From: Deltaproteobacteria bacterium
Lineage (GTDB): Bacteria; Desulfobacterota; Deferrimicrobia; Deferrimicrobiales; Deferrimicrobiaceae
Assembly (NCBI GenBank): GCA_021815305.1
Contig: JAKAHC010000008.1
Location: forward strand, 1 to 64,000
Length of the DNA stretch: 64,000 nucleotides
Direction of reading: 5' to 3'
A program made the translations under genes and the position numbers. Below are positions 34,957-43,859 of this stretch, piece by piece; the first letter of the stretch is position 1, and each line of letters begins with the position of its first letter. The notes beneath the pieces were generated by a model. The model was given only the letters and a program-made list of their open reading frames with translations. It searched no databases and was not told the DNA's origin.

Positions 34957-35454
34957 ATGGAGAGGCAGCCTTTGCGGAAGGGAAAGATTCCGGTCACCGC
35001 CGCCATCCGCGTCCTTCGGGCCGGGGGAGTCTCCTACACCGGGCATCCCTATGCCTACGAGGAAAAGGGGGGTACGGCGGTATCGGCGAGAGAGCTCGCC
35101 GTCTCCGAGCACGCGGTTGTGAAGACGCTCGTCATGGAGGACGACCGCAGGCGTCCCCTGATCGTGCTCATGCATGGGGACCGACAGGTGTCCACCAAGG
35201 AACTCGCGCGCCGGATCGGCGCCAGGTCCGTGTCTCCTTGCGCCCCGGAGACGGCGGAGCGCCACTCGGGGTACCTTGTCGGCGGAACCTCGCCGTTCGG
35301 TACCCGCCACGCGATGCCCGTCTACATGGAGGAGACGATCCTCGATCTGCCGAAGATCTACATCAACGGGGGACGCAGGGGGTTCCTCGTGGGAATCAGC
35401 CCGGGGGAAGCCGTCCGGATCCTTTCGCCGGTGCTGGTGCGGGTCGCCACCTGA
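34957..35454 (+). CDS. ybaK: YbaK/EbsC-family aminoacyl-tRNA deacylase
   Basis: A 165-residue protein. The signature AVVKTLVMEDDRRRPLIVLM, with the catalytic lysine in VKT, and STKELARRIGARSVSPC, then GGTSPFGTR, identify the YbaK branch that removes Cys from tRNA(Pro). A start at ATG 34957 places the domain correctly; an upstream in-frame ATG at 34837 overlaps the SDR start region and is less likely. The gene stands alone. Confidence 0.85.
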   Translation: MERQPLRKGKIPVTAAIRVLRAGGVSYTGHPYAYEEKGGTAVSARELAVSEHAVVKTLVMEDDRRRPLIVLMHGDRQVSTKELARRIGARSVSPCAPETAERHSGYLVGGTSPFGTRHAMPVYMEETILDLPKIYINGGRRGFLVGISPGEAVRILSPVLVRVAT

Positions 35455-35578
35455 CGAGAGGGCGCCGCTCGGTGCGACGGGTTCCCCCGGAAGCGTTCGC
35501 GGCCCGGAACGGATAAAGCGTCCGCACATGCGATCGGCCCTCGGCGGCCCTTCCGCCGTTACCCCCGGGAAAGGGATT

Positions 35579-35776
35579 TCAGATGGCCTGCTCCTCGCCG
35601 AGGATGATCCGGAACTGATCCTCCGGGGATTTGCCGAAGATCTGGCGCGCCAGTTTCAAGAGACCGATGAGATTGGCGCTGCCGCGCGGCTGGGAACGGC
35701 GTTCGGTGACGGTCCCGATCGGGATCTTCATCCTGGTCACGTAATCGACCCGGTAGACCCGGTAGACTTTTCCCAT
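35579..35776 (-). CDS. Small conserved-type hypothetical protein
   Basis: A 65-residue protein that starts MGKVYRVYRVDYVTRMKIPI and continues ANLIGLLKLARQIFGKSPED. GGGGAGG lies about seven bases before the ATG, which argues for a real gene. The basic strand-then-helix composition suggests a small RNA-, DNA- or protein-binding fold. No family recognised with confidence. A 6-bp hairpin (35542-35558) lies downstream of its stop. Confidence 0.6.
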   Translation of the reverse strand: MGKVYRVYRVDYVTRMKIPIGTVTERRSQPRGSANLIGLLKLARQIFGKSPEDQFRIILGEEQAI

Positions 35777-35930
35777 GGAACGCCTCCCCAGGGTTCGAAC
35801 CGATGCACCGGCGATCCGCCGCTCCGGCCATCATACGTCACAATTGGATGGACGGGGCGATGGGAGAGTGCCGATAATGGAAAGGGAACGTCATTTCATG
35901 CCCTGCTGCATCCGGGCGCGGGAGGATGAC

Positions 35931-36395
35931 ATGCGGAGAATATCGGTGTCGTTGACGGCGATTGCGATCGCGTTGGCGCTGTGCGGGCAATCCCTTGCGG
36001 CGCCGGACGGCGCGGCGATCTACAACAAATGCCTCGGATGCCACAAGCCCAACGGCGCGGGCATGCCGGGTCTTTTCCCGCCCCTCGCCGGGGACGCCGC
36101 AAGGCTCGTAAAAGCGAACAGGGACTTTCCGGTCGACGTGATCCTGTTCGGCCTCAAGGGAGAGATCCGCGCCGGGGGGAAGACCTACAACGGGACGATG
36201 CCCGCGTACGGAGGTGGTCTCAAGGACGACGAGGTCGCCGCTGTGCTGAACTACATCCTCTCGAACTGGGGGAACGACAAGCTGCTCCCCGCCGGGCACA
36301 AACCGTTCACCGCCGCGGAGGTGAAGAAGGAGCGCGCGAGAAAGCTCAGCCCCGAACAGGTCCATGAGGTCCGGGAAAAGCTGAAGCTGAATTAG
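35931..36395 (+). CDS. Monohaem cytochrome c, exported
   Basis: A 154-residue protein with a signal peptide (ISVSLTAIAIALALCGQSLAA), haem motif CLGCH (about residue 35) and a methionine ligand in GTMPAYGGGL. The class I cytochrome c fold fills about 25-115, followed by a charged C-terminal tail (EVKKERARKLSPEQVHE). GGAGG before the ATG gives the start. It converges with the cytochrome b fusion gene (16-base gap) and may accept electrons from that complex. CcsA (13.6 kb) belongs to its maturation route. Confidence 0.9.
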   Translation: MRRISVSLTAIAIALALCGQSLAAPDGAAIYNKCLGCHKPNGAGMPGLFPPLAGDAARLVKANRDFPVDVILFGLKGEIRAGGKTYNGTMPAYGGGLKDDEVAAVLNYILSNWGNDKLLPAGHKPFTAAEVKKERARKLSPEQVHEVREKLKLN

Positions 36396-36411
36396 CGCCG
36401 TTCCGGCGGGA

Positions 36412-38391
36412 TCACCGGGCACCCTCCCCTTTTCCGTTGCGGGAGCGCACCCGCAAACCGCCGAGGATGCCGATGACAAGGACGAACACCGCGCCCACGA
36501 GGAAGAAGTACGCCTTCGGCCGGATGCCGGGGTGCGCCACCTCCGCGCGGTCTACCCCGTTGAGGGTCAGGATGTAGGCCTCCAGGTCGGCGATCTCCTC
36601 CTGCGACAGCGAGTGCGTTTTCCCGAAGACCAGCATGCTCTTGGCGGGCAGCGGCCCCTTCGGGATCGACCCGTGCTGGAGGACCCGGTCGATGTTGGTG
36701 GCGAAGACTTCCGGATCCTGGTCGCGGTATTTCGCCCGGATCGGATTGAGCCCCGGGATCGTGCCTCCCTCGGCCCCGGGATTGGGAACGCCGCCCTTTC
36801 CGTCGGGGCCGTGACAGGAGACGCAGTAGAGCCGGAACAGCACGGCGCCGTGCTCCGAGCTTCCGACGACGGACGCCGCCGGCCCGGGAGGCCCCTGCTC
36901 CTCCGGTATCGGGCCGAAGCCGTGGACGGCGGACGGCGGTATGGAGGGGTTCGTCGACACGTGGGAGGGCGGCGTGGCGGGTTTCTCCGTGGCGGGAGGA
37001 GACGTCGGGGGTTTCGCCGGCGCGGACGGGGAGGTCCCCCCCAGGCTCATCAGGTAATCGACGATCTGGTTCAACTGATCGCGGGTAAGCGTCGGGTAGG
37101 GGGGCATGATCGTATTCGGGTTGTGGGATTTCGGGTTGCCGACCTGGTCCGCGAGCCATTCCCGGGAATGGCCCCGGCTGGATTCATCCGACAGGTCGGG
37201 GCCCACCGTGCCCCCCTTGCCGTTGATGCTGTGGCATCCGTCGCACCCCAGGGAGGTCATGAGCTTTGCTCCCTCGCGTGCGCTGGCCGACAGGTCCGCC
37301 GGCGAGCCGCTGGGCGGAGGCCCCGTGGTCCCCCCGACCCCGCCAGGGTGGCTGGTATACCCGATGACGGTGAGGCACACGACGAACCCGACCCAGATCA
37401 CTCCCCCCGCCATGGCGACGGGGCGCTTGCGGGGGTTTCGATCCGGGTTCCTGTCGTAGAAGGGGAGGAGTAGCAGGACCAGGATCCCGACGAGGGGGAT
37501 GCCCATCGTTCCGAGGGGCTCGAGGCGCCCAGGCAGGAATTTCAACGTTTCGTACAGGAAGAGGAAGTTCCATTCCGGCTTCGGGATGTAGGAAGTGTCC
37601 AGCGGGTCCGCCGGCCCCGCCACCGGCGGCGATGCGAAGGCGCACAGGGCGACGAGGAGAATCAGGAGGCCCGTCGCCACCACAGCGTCCTTGTATGCCT
37701 GGTCCGGCCAGAACTCCCCGGTGCGCAGCCGCTTCGATTCCGCCCACGGACCGACGCTGCCGAACCGGCGGAAGGCGACGAGATGAACGGCCAAAAACCC
37801 GAGGAGCATCGCCGGCAGGATCGCCACGTGCAGGACGAACATCCGGGACAGCGCCAGGGGGCCCATGCCGTCGCCTCCCCGCAGCAACCGCTTCACCACG
37901 GCGCCCACCACGGGAACGGTCCCCGCGATGCTCGTGCCCACCTCCGCCGCCCAGTATCCCGGTTCGTCCCAGGGCAGCGGGGCGCCGGTGAACACCATGG
38001 CCGCCGTCAGGAGCAGCAGGAGAACCCCCGCGATCCAGGTCAGCTCGCGGGGGGATTTGTACGCGCCGAAGAGGAACACGCGCGCGATGTGAAGCCCCAC
38101 GAGCACGATCATCGTATTGGCCCCCCAGTAGTGCAGGTTGTGGATCATCCAGCCGAAGGGGACCTCCGTGCGCAGGTAATTCAGGCTGTCGTAGGCGTGG
38201 TTGACGCTGGGGATGTAGTAAAAAAGCTGCCAGACCCCCGTTACGATCTGCAGGAGGAAGACGAACAGGGTGGCGCTGCCGAGGGCGTATGCGTAGCTCG
38301 GCCCCCCGGGGATCTCCTCTTCCAGCCCCTCGCGGAGGATGGTCCGAAAGGGGAACCGCTCGTCGAGCCAGCGGACGATCCTGTCGCTCAT
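36412..38391 (-). CDS. Cytochrome b (b6-type) fused to subunit-IV region and two haem c domains
   Basis: A 659-residue fusion. Residues 1-215 form a cytochrome b with haem ligands H87 and H101, H188 and H203; the 15-residue distance between the last two equals that of cytochrome b6. Residues about 225-350 are like subunit IV, with the Qo-site motif PEWN (272-275) in place of the usual PEWY. Two monohaem c domains follow, CDGCH (383-387) and CVSCH (523-527), joined by a proline-rich linker, and a final membrane helix ends the protein. It is co-transcribed behind the Rieske gene. It should oxidise menaquinol and pass electrons through the Rieske centre to its own haem c domains. Confidence 0.93.
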   Translation of the reverse strand: MSDRIVRWLDERFPFRTILREGLEEEIPGGPSYAYALGSATLFVFLLQIVTGVWQLFYYIPSVNHAYDSLNYLRTEVPFGWMIHNLHYWGANTMIVLVGLHIARVFLFGAYKSPRELTWIAGVLLLLLTAAMVFTGAPLPWDEPGYWAAEVGTSIAGTVPVVGAVVKRLLRGGDGMGPLALSRMFVLHVAILPAMLLGFLAVHLVAFRRFGSVGPWAESKRLRTGEFWPDQAYKDAVVATGLLILLVALCAFASPPVAGPADPLDTSYIPKPEWNFLFLYETLKFLPGRLEPLGTMGIPLVGILVLLLLPFYDRNPDRNPRKRPVAMAGGVIWVGFVVCLTVIGYTSHPGGVGGTTGPPPSGSPADLSASAREGAKLMTSLGCDGCHSINGKGGTVGPDLSDESSRGHSREWLADQVGNPKSHNPNTIMPPYPTLTRDQLNQIVDYLMSLGGTSPSAPAKPPTSPPATEKPATPPSHVSTNPSIPPSAVHGFGPIPEEQGPPGPAASVVGSSEHGAVLFRLYCVSCHGPDGKGGVPNPGAEGGTIPGLNPIRAKYRDQDPEVFATNIDRVLQHGSIPKGPLPAKSMLVFGKTHSLSQEEIADLEAYILTLNGVDRAEVAHPGIRPKAYFFLVGAVFVLVIGILGGLRVRSRNGKGEGAR

Positions 38392-38400
38392 GGGGGTCTC

Positions 38401-38934
38401 CTATACCGGGATCTTCCCGGAAATGCCGAGCTCGAACCGTTCCCATTCCACGTACAGGTCGCCGCTTTCGATCTTCATGGGCAGCGTGTCGAGGGGGCGG
38501 GGCGCAGGCCCCGCCAGCACCTTCCCGTCCAGAGAGAACAGGCTCCCGTGGCAGGGACACAGGAATCGGCCGATGTTCGGTTCCCAGTCGTACCGGCATC
38601 CGAGGTGCGTGCAGATCGGCGAGTACACGGTGATGTCCGTGGCGGAGCGCCGTACCACCCAGACGTTGCGGACCACGGTTTCCCGGAGATAGGCCTCGGA
38701 GGACCGGTCGGTGAACGACACGGACGTCGGCTGCCCCACGGGAAGGGCGTCGACCTTCGCCACCCGGGACCATCGTGTCGGTTTTTTCCGGAATGCGGGG
38801 CCGATCAGCGACCCGATCAGCGGGATGCCGAGCACGAGGCCGCCGAATGCGGCAAGGACGCCGATCGCGATCTTGAAGAATCCGCGTCGCGTCGGTTCGG
38901 GGGGGGATTCGGGATGGGCGCGTCCTTCGTCCAT
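38401..38934 (-). CDS. Rieske iron-sulfur subunit of the b/c complex
   Basis: A 177-residue protein. The N-terminus has a twin-arginine motif (PTRRGFFKIAIG) and a membrane anchor. The 2Fe-2S ligands are in CTHLGC and CPCHG (about 118-142), as in the quinol oxidase Rieske family. DITVYSPICTHLGCRYDW is the cluster segment. The cytochrome b fusion starts nine bases downstream of its stop, so the pair forms a compact two-gene complex. No separate cytochrome c1 or f gene is adjacent, since the haem c domains are fused to cytochrome b. Confidence 0.94.
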   Translation of the reverse strand: MDEGRAHPESPPEPTRRGFFKIAIGVLAAFGGLVLGIPLIGSLIGPAFRKKPTRWSRVAKVDALPVGQPTSVSFTDRSSEAYLRETVVRNVWVVRRSATDITVYSPICTHLGCRYDWEPNIGRFLCPCHGSLFSLDGKVLAGPAPRPLDTLPMKIESGDLYVEWERFELGISGKIPV

Positions 38935-39103
38935 GTTCGTCGCGGCTCCTCTCGGGTCCGATGAGATGATCGTCGAGAGGCGGGGTAAACCTCCGGGTCG
39001 TGAAGGTCCCCGGCACCTCCCGTCCGATGTGCTGCGCTCTTCCGGTATTGTGCATTATTCCACAGGAAGCCGGGAAGCGGATAGCTTACGCATCCGCGCG
39101 ACC

Positions 39104-39445
39104 TCAGCGAACGACGATACGGAAGACCCTGCGCATCCCTACGGCGGAGGCGGCGGAGCAGAGCGTCGTTCCGGGGACCACTCCCCGGAATCCCAGCCCG
39201 TACGGGGTGTCGACGGGCTCGGCGACCTTCGGATCGTCGCAGATGGGGATTTTCGCCGGGCATACGACCTGGCCGGATCCGCAGACGTCGAAGGTCTCTC
39301 CGGCACGCAGTTCGACAGGGTACGGTTCGTCCGCCGGCGGGACGCCGGTCGCCGCTCCGGAGGGAACGAACAGGAGCGTCCCGGCAAGCGCGGCAAGAGC
39401 GGTCCATGTCGCCAGGACCCCCACCGATTGCGAGACGCGCGCCAT
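39104..39445 (-). CDS. Small exported protein of unknown function
   Basis: A 113-residue protein with a signal peptide (GVLATWTALAALAGTLLF and onwards) and four cysteines in the mature part at about 55, 62, 69 and 96. This suggests two disulfides or metal binding. GAGGAG lies seven bases before the ATG at 39445, which supports the start. The C-terminal segment GLGFRGVVPGTTLCSAASA is glycine-rich. No family recognised. It lies 170 bases upstream of the Rieske gene on the same strand. Confidence 0.65.
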   Translation of the reverse strand: MARVSQSVGVLATWTALAALAGTLLFVPSGAATGVPPADEPYPVELRAGETFDVCGSGQVVCPAKIPICDDPKVAEPVDTPYGLGFRGVVPGTTLCSAASAVGMRRVFRIVVR

Positions 39446-39539
39446 GGGAAACTCCTCGTTGCGGACTACCTTCAGGGTACTCTTCGGGGGATGCCCACGC
39501 AACGAGGTTGTCGCCGATGTGGTCGCCGACGCGCCGGTT

Positions 39540-39650
39540 CGGAAGTCCGCCCGCGCACGTTCGTTTTCGTGGCGAACCCCCAGGGGCCGGCCATCACGCC
39601 GGACGGAAAATTCCCGTACGTCGCCGACCGCAACGACAACAACAAGGGGT
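39540..39650 (+). pseudogene. Possible fragment of a YVTN-type beta-propeller gene
   Basis: One frame reads RTFVFVANPQGPAITPDGKF then PYVADRNDNN. It resembles the strand-turn-strand of YVTN repeats (VFVAN, then a gap, then TPDGKF-x-YVA). No start codon with a ribosome binding site, and only one repeat, is present, and the frame runs straight into the tRNA gene. It may be a remnant or a chance match. Confidence 0.3.
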
Positions 39651-39653
39651 TCA

Positions 39654-39728
39654 TGGAGCCGGCGGTCGGGATTGAACCGACGACCTGCTGATTACGAATC
39701 AGCTGCTCTACCACTGAGCTACGCCGGC
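39654..39728 (-). tRNA. tRNA-Thr (anticodon CGT)
   Basis: The minus strand folds as a complete cloverleaf: a 7-bp acceptor stem (GCCGGCG/CGCCGGC), D arm GTAGCTCAGTGGTAGAGC, anticodon stem GCTGA/TCAGC with loop TTCGTAA, and T arm with GGTTCAATCCC. The anticodon CGT reads ACG (threonine). Discriminator T and a genomically encoded CCA end the gene. The plus-strand coordinates include the CCA. Confidence 0.95.
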
Positions 39729-39758
39729 GCGCGAAGAGCCTGAAAAACGCAGAAGGGT

Positions 39759-39787
39759 AATATATGTAGGCCCACGGGGAAGGTCAA
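39759..39787 (-). promoter_or_regulatory. Promoter of tRNA-Thr
   Basis: On the minus strand TTGACC (39787-39782) is followed after 17 bases by TATATT (39764-39759). The predicted start lies about 24 bases before the tRNA 5' end. No other gene uses it. Confidence 0.7.
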
Positions 39788-39819
39788 GCGGGAATCGACC
39801 CGCCGGGCGCGGTGGCGGT

Positions 39820-41349
39820 TCAGGAGGGCTCGATGCGGTACTGCTCCACGTGGTACTTCTCCGATGCGGAGATGTTCACCTTCATGCCGTAGCGGTTCTC
39901 GAGGATCTCCAGGAACCTCCGCTCCTCCCCGAACAGTTCTTCCCCGAGGGCGGGGTGGACGTAGAGCGACACCTGCTTTCCGGCCAGCGTGGGCCCCTGG
40001 CGTTCGAGGGCACGGAAGATGTCGTAGCAGATCGTCTTCTTGGACTTGATGACCCCCTCTCCGGAACAGTAGGGGCACGCCTCGGAGATCGAGCGCCCGA
40101 GGCTTTCCCGCACCCGCTTTCGCGTCATCTCGACCAGGCCCAGCTCCGAGATCTTGCAGATGGTCGTCTTGCTCCGGTCTGCGCGGAGGGTATCCACGAG
40201 GGCGTTGTACACCTTGTCGCGGTTCTCCTCGTTCTTCATGTCGATGAAGTCGATGATGATGATGCCGCCGATGTTGCGCAGCCGGAGCTGGTAGACGATC
40301 TCCTTGACCGCCTCGAGGTTGATCTTGACCGTGGTGTCCTCGAGCGAAGACCGCCCGACGTATTTCCCGGTGTTCACGTCGACGACGGTGAGCGCCTCCG
40401 TCTGCTCGATCACGATGTAGCCCCCGCTCTTCAGCCACACCTTCTTGTCGAGGGCGCGGGTCACCTCGATCTCCACTCCGTAGTGGTCGAAAACCGGTTC
40501 GGGGCCGGCGTACAGCTCGATGAGGTCCTGGATGCGCGGGAAGAACTGGGAGGCGAACGCCCGGATCCTCTGGTGCTCCTCCGGAGAATCGACGACGATC
40601 CGGTCCGTCTCGGTGGAGAAAAGGTCCCGCACCGCGCGCAGGGAGAGCGAGAGCTCCCGGTGGATCAGCACGGGGGCCGCGGAATTCTCGCTTTTCTTCC
40701 GGATCGTCTCCCAGAGGCGGACGAGGTAGTCCATGTCGGCCTTGAGCTCGGCTTCCGACCTGCCCTCGGCCGCGGTGCGGACGATGGCCCCCATTCCCTC
40801 GGGGCGGATCGACTCCACGATCTTCGTCAGCCGGTCCCTCTCCGCCGCGTCTTCGATGCGGCGGGAGATCCCGATGTGCGGGGACCAGGTGAGGAGCACC
40901 AGGTGACGGCCGGGAAGCGTGATGTGGCTGGTGATCCGCGCCCCCTTCGTGCCCAGCGGTTCCTTGGCCACCTGGACGAGCAGGTGCTGGCTCTCCCGGA
41001 TGAGGCCCTCGATCGGCGGGAGGAAGTGGTCCTGGGGGTAGCGGGCGGGGCGGATGCCGATGTCCTCGGGGAGGACCGGCTCCTCCGTGGGGTCGGTGTC
41101 GAAGTCGAGCTGCGGCGTGACGAAGTCCCCCGCGAACAGGAACCCCGCCTTGTCCATCCCGATGTCGACGAAGGCGGCCTGCATGCCCGGAAGGACGCGG
41201 ATGACCTTGCCGTTGTAGATGTTGCCTACGGTGTTCCTGTCCTCGCCCCGCTCGATCAGCAGCTCGACGAGGACCCCGGATTCCAGGGTCGCCACCCGCG
41301 TTTCGTACGGCGCGGCGTTGATGACGATGACCTTGCTCGCCCTCTGCAT
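39820..41349 (-). CDS. rng: Ribonuclease G
   Basis: A 509-residue endoribonuclease of the RNase E/G family. The S1 domain (about 35-130) includes VGNIYNGKVIRVLPGMQAAF and VDIGMDKAGFLF. The DNase I-like catalytic part has TVVDVNTGKYVG and IIIIDFIDMKNEENRD, containing the Mg-binding aspartates. The zinc-link is CPYCSGEG. It matures 5S and 16S rRNA and cleaves mRNAs. It lies seven bases after the radical SAM fusion gene, a pairing typical of several deltaproteobacteria. A short RNase G form without the long RNase E scaffold tail fits the length. Confidence 0.95.
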   Translation of the reverse strand: MQRASKVIVINAAPYETRVATLESGVLVELLIERGEDRNTVGNIYNGKVIRVLPGMQAAFVDIGMDKAGFLFAGDFVTPQLDFDTDPTEEPVLPEDIGIRPARYPQDHFLPPIEGLIRESQHLLVQVAKEPLGTKGARITSHITLPGRHLVLLTWSPHIGISRRIEDAAERDRLTKIVESIRPEGMGAIVRTAAEGRSEAELKADMDYLVRLWETIRKKSENSAAPVLIHRELSLSLRAVRDLFSTETDRIVVDSPEEHQRIRAFASQFFPRIQDLIELYAGPEPVFDHYGVEIEVTRALDKKVWLKSGGYIVIEQTEALTVVDVNTGKYVGRSSLEDTTVKINLEAVKEIVYQLRLRNIGGIIIIDFIDMKNEENRDKVYNALVDTLRADRSKTTICKISELGLVEMTRKRVRESLGRSISEACPYCSGEGVIKSKKTICYDIFRALERQGPTLAGKQVSLYVHPALGEELFGEERRFLEILENRYGMKVNISASEKYHVEQYRIEPS

Positions 41350-41356
41350 CTTCGCG

Positions 41357-43834
41357 CTACCCGCGGCGGAGGCGGAGTTCCGCCGATACCTTTCTCGGAG
41401 TGACCTGTTCGGGGGGAAGGGGGAAGCCCAGCAGCGCCTCCGCGGCCTCGAGGGGCCGCACCCCCTTTCCCGTCCCCTGGATGATTGTAATGAAGATCTC
41501 CTCCCCGTTCACCCCGAAAGTGGAGACCAGGGGGACGAGGTCCACTTCCGTCCCCCGGTTTTCCCGCACGAGGGTCGCGGGGAACCGATCCGCCGCGCGG
41601 AACGCGGCGAGGCGTTCCCCGGCGGTTTGCGCCGTGAGCCCCTCGGGAAGCCGGAAAGGGGGGATCGGACGCAACAGGAAGGTGGAGGCGATGTCGTATT
41701 CGGAGAGCCGGTGGGAGCCCGGCGGGACCGTCCTGGCGTCCGTGACTCCGATCCCCGCGGGGAGGTGGGGGGGGAGTTTCGCCAGGACTTCCGCAGCGGT
41801 GACGGGGAGTTCGAACTCCGCTTCGAGGTGCTCGCACCCGCTCTCGGCGCCGACGGCGAGGGCAGGGGAGAGGGAAAGCCTCGGGGCCGGGTTGAATCCC
41901 CGGCTGTACGCCAGGGGGAGGCCCGCGCGGCGAAAGATGCGCCCCCACAGCGACTGGATCTCCAGCCCGCTCAGGTATTTCGCCGGCCCTTCCTTGGAGT
42001 AGGTGATCCGCACGACATGACGCTGCGCCGGGGATTCCACGGGAGGGCTTTCCGGCTCGTTCCGGTCCCCCCCCATCCGCCCGGGGTACGTGATGTTCGA
42101 AAGCCCCGGGGGGCATGCCCCGCACGAGGAGCAGCCCGCCGCGCGGCAGTCGGGCGTCGTCTCCCCGGTGCGCGCCTTTTCCCGTTCGACGAGGAGAAAT
42201 TCCCGGTCGATTCCGGCATCCACGAGATCCCACGGGAGCGGCGCCGTGAGGTCGCGTTCCTTCAGGTATCCGGGCGGCTCCACGCCGGCCTCGCCGTACG
42301 CCTTCTCCCACGCCTCCGGCCGGAACGCCTCCGACCAGGCGTCGAACCGCGCGCCGTGCCGGTAGGCTCGAAGGATCACGTCGGAGAGCCTTCCGTCGCC
42401 GCGGGAAAAGACTCCCTCCAATTCCGAGACCTTGGGGGAGTGGCACTTCACTTCCACGTTCCGGTCCCGTCCCAGCGCCTCGCGAAGGATCCGGATCCGC
42501 TCCTGCACTTCTTCCTCCCCGATCTGGCGTTCCCACTGGAACGGGGTGTGCGGCTTGGGGACGAAGGCGGAGACGCTCACCGTGACGGAGTTGCGGCGCC
42601 CGTGCCGGCGGGCCACGCCTGCGACCCGTCTGGCCAGCAGCCCGATGGCCGCCACGTCCTGCACCGTTTCGCCGGGAAGTCCCAGCATGAAGTAGAGCTT
42701 CAGGGTCTGCCACCCGTTCCCGAAGATCCATTCCGCCGTCTTCAGGACGTCGTCGTCCCCGATCTCCTTGTTCACCGACCGGCGAAGCCGCTCCGTCCCG
42801 ACCTCCGGAGCGAGCGTGAACCCCGATTTCCGGACCTTCCGGATCTGCCGCACGGTGTTCTCCCGCAGGGCGTCCAGGCGCAACGAAGGCAGGGAGAGGG
42901 AGACATGGCCCGGGACGAGAGCGTCCATCGCCTCGGTGACGAGCCGGTCGATGCAGCTGTAGTCGGCCGCGGAGAGGGACAGGAGGCCCACCTCGTCGTA
43001 CCCCGTCTTGGGCGCTTCCTCCTGGAGGTACCGCAGGACCACCAGGGGATCGCGCTCCCTCACCGGGCGGTAGGCGTATCCCGCCTGGCAGAAGCGGCAC
43101 CCCCGGGTGCACCCGCGCGAGATCTCCACGCCCAGGCGGTCGTGGACCACCCGCATCGACGGGAGGATCGGGGCGGGCAGGAGCGGGGAACCGGCGAGAT
43201 CCGGGAGGACGCGGCGGGAAACCCGTCGGGAGATCCCGGGGACGTACACCCCGGGGATCTCCGCGAGGCGCGCAAGCAGCCCGCCGCGCGTTCCCCCGCC
43301 CTCCTTCCGCTCCTGGACGAGGGAGACGATCTCCAGCACCGCCTCCTCGCCGTCACCCACGAGCAGGGCGTCGAAGAAGGGCGCGACCGGGGCCGGGTTC
43401 AGCGTGCAGACGCCGCCGCCAAGGACCAGGGGGTGCTCCTCCCCCCGTTCCCTCGACAGGAGAGGGATCCCGGCGAGGTCCAGCATCGCGAGGACGTTGG
43501 TGTAGGTGAGTTCGTAGCAAAGGGAGAATCCCAGCAGGTCGAACGCTGCGGCGGACCTCCCCGTCTCGAGGGAGGGGAGAGGCTCCCCCGAGGCGCGCAG
43601 GTGCGCCTCGTAATCGTTCCACGGGGCGAAGACCCGTTCGCACAGGGTCCCCGGCCGCGCGTTGAGGATCTCGTGGAGGAGGAGGATCCCCAAGTGGGAC
43701 ATCCCGATCTCGTACGTATCGGGAAAGGCAAGGAGGATGCGCACCCTGGCGTCCTCCCACCGGATGGCCTGGCGACGGACCTCGCTGCCGCTGTATCGCG
43801 ACGGCTTGCGGACGGACGGGGGAATCTCGCGCAT
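41357..43834 (-). CDS. Radical SAM protein, TIGR03960/TIGR03936-type fusion
   Basis: An 825-residue fusion from the ATG at 43834. An N-terminal B12-binding-like region (about 25-165) has FPDTYEIGMSHLGILLLHE. The radical SAM domain carries the cluster motif CTRGCRFCQAG (about residue 245), then FMLGLPGETVQDV. A linker with cysteines CRAAGCSSCGACPPG leads to a C-terminal DUF2344 (TIGR03936) domain starting VVRITYSKEGPAKYLSGLE. An ATG at 43852 lies inside a TATAAT promoter element, so the second ATG is preferred. Function is unknown; linkage to RNase G suggests RNA metabolism. Confidence 0.9.
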   Translation of the reverse strand: MREIPPSVRKPSRYSGSEVRRQAIRWEDARVRILLAFPDTYEIGMSHLGILLLHEILNARPGTLCERVFAPWNDYEAHLRASGEPLPSLETGRSAAAFDLLGFSLCYELTYTNVLAMLDLAGIPLLSRERGEEHPLVLGGGVCTLNPAPVAPFFDALLVGDGEEAVLEIVSLVQERKEGGGTRGGLLARLAEIPGVYVPGISRRVSRRVLPDLAGSPLLPAPILPSMRVVHDRLGVEISRGCTRGCRFCQAGYAYRPVRERDPLVVLRYLQEEAPKTGYDEVGLLSLSAADYSCIDRLVTEAMDALVPGHVSLSLPSLRLDALRENTVRQIRKVRKSGFTLAPEVGTERLRRSVNKEIGDDDVLKTAEWIFGNGWQTLKLYFMLGLPGETVQDVAAIGLLARRVAGVARRHGRRNSVTVSVSAFVPKPHTPFQWERQIGEEEVQERIRILREALGRDRNVEVKCHSPKVSELEGVFSRGDGRLSDVILRAYRHGARFDAWSEAFRPEAWEKAYGEAGVEPPGYLKERDLTAPLPWDLVDAGIDREFLLVEREKARTGETTPDCRAAGCSSCGACPPGLSNITYPGRMGGDRNEPESPPVESPAQRHVVRITYSKEGPAKYLSGLEIQSLWGRIFRRAGLPLAYSRGFNPAPRLSLSPALAVGAESGCEHLEAEFELPVTAAEVLAKLPPHLPAGIGVTDARTVPPGSHRLSEYDIASTFLLRPIPPFRLPEGLTAQTAGERLAAFRAADRFPATLVRENRGTEVDLVPLVSTFGVNGEEIFITIIQGTGKGVRPLEAAEALLGFPLPPEQVTPRKVSAELRLRRG

Positions 43835-43850
43835 GATGTTAGAAAATCCC

Positions 43851-43856
43851 ATTATA
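43851..43856 (-). promoter_or_regulatory. -10 element for the radical SAM-rng operon
   Basis: A perfect TATAAT on the minus strand overlaps the first possible ATG (43852) of the gene. The predicted start about 43844 leaves a short leader before ATG 43834. No convincing -35 is seen. Confidence 0.45.
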
Positions 43857-43859
43857 TTT

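Noticed and set aside
35542-35558. 6-bp G/C hairpin after the small hypothetical gene as a terminator
   Set aside because: Stem is short and no T-tract follows in the direction of the gene.
35800-35830. GGTTCGAACC sequence considered as the T-arm of a tRNA
   Set aside because: No acceptor, D or anticodon stems can be formed around it.
39654-39728. tRNA-Thr considered as an integration (att) site
   Set aside because: No copy of the tRNA 3' end and no integrase gene was found close by; only a weak coding fragment is present.
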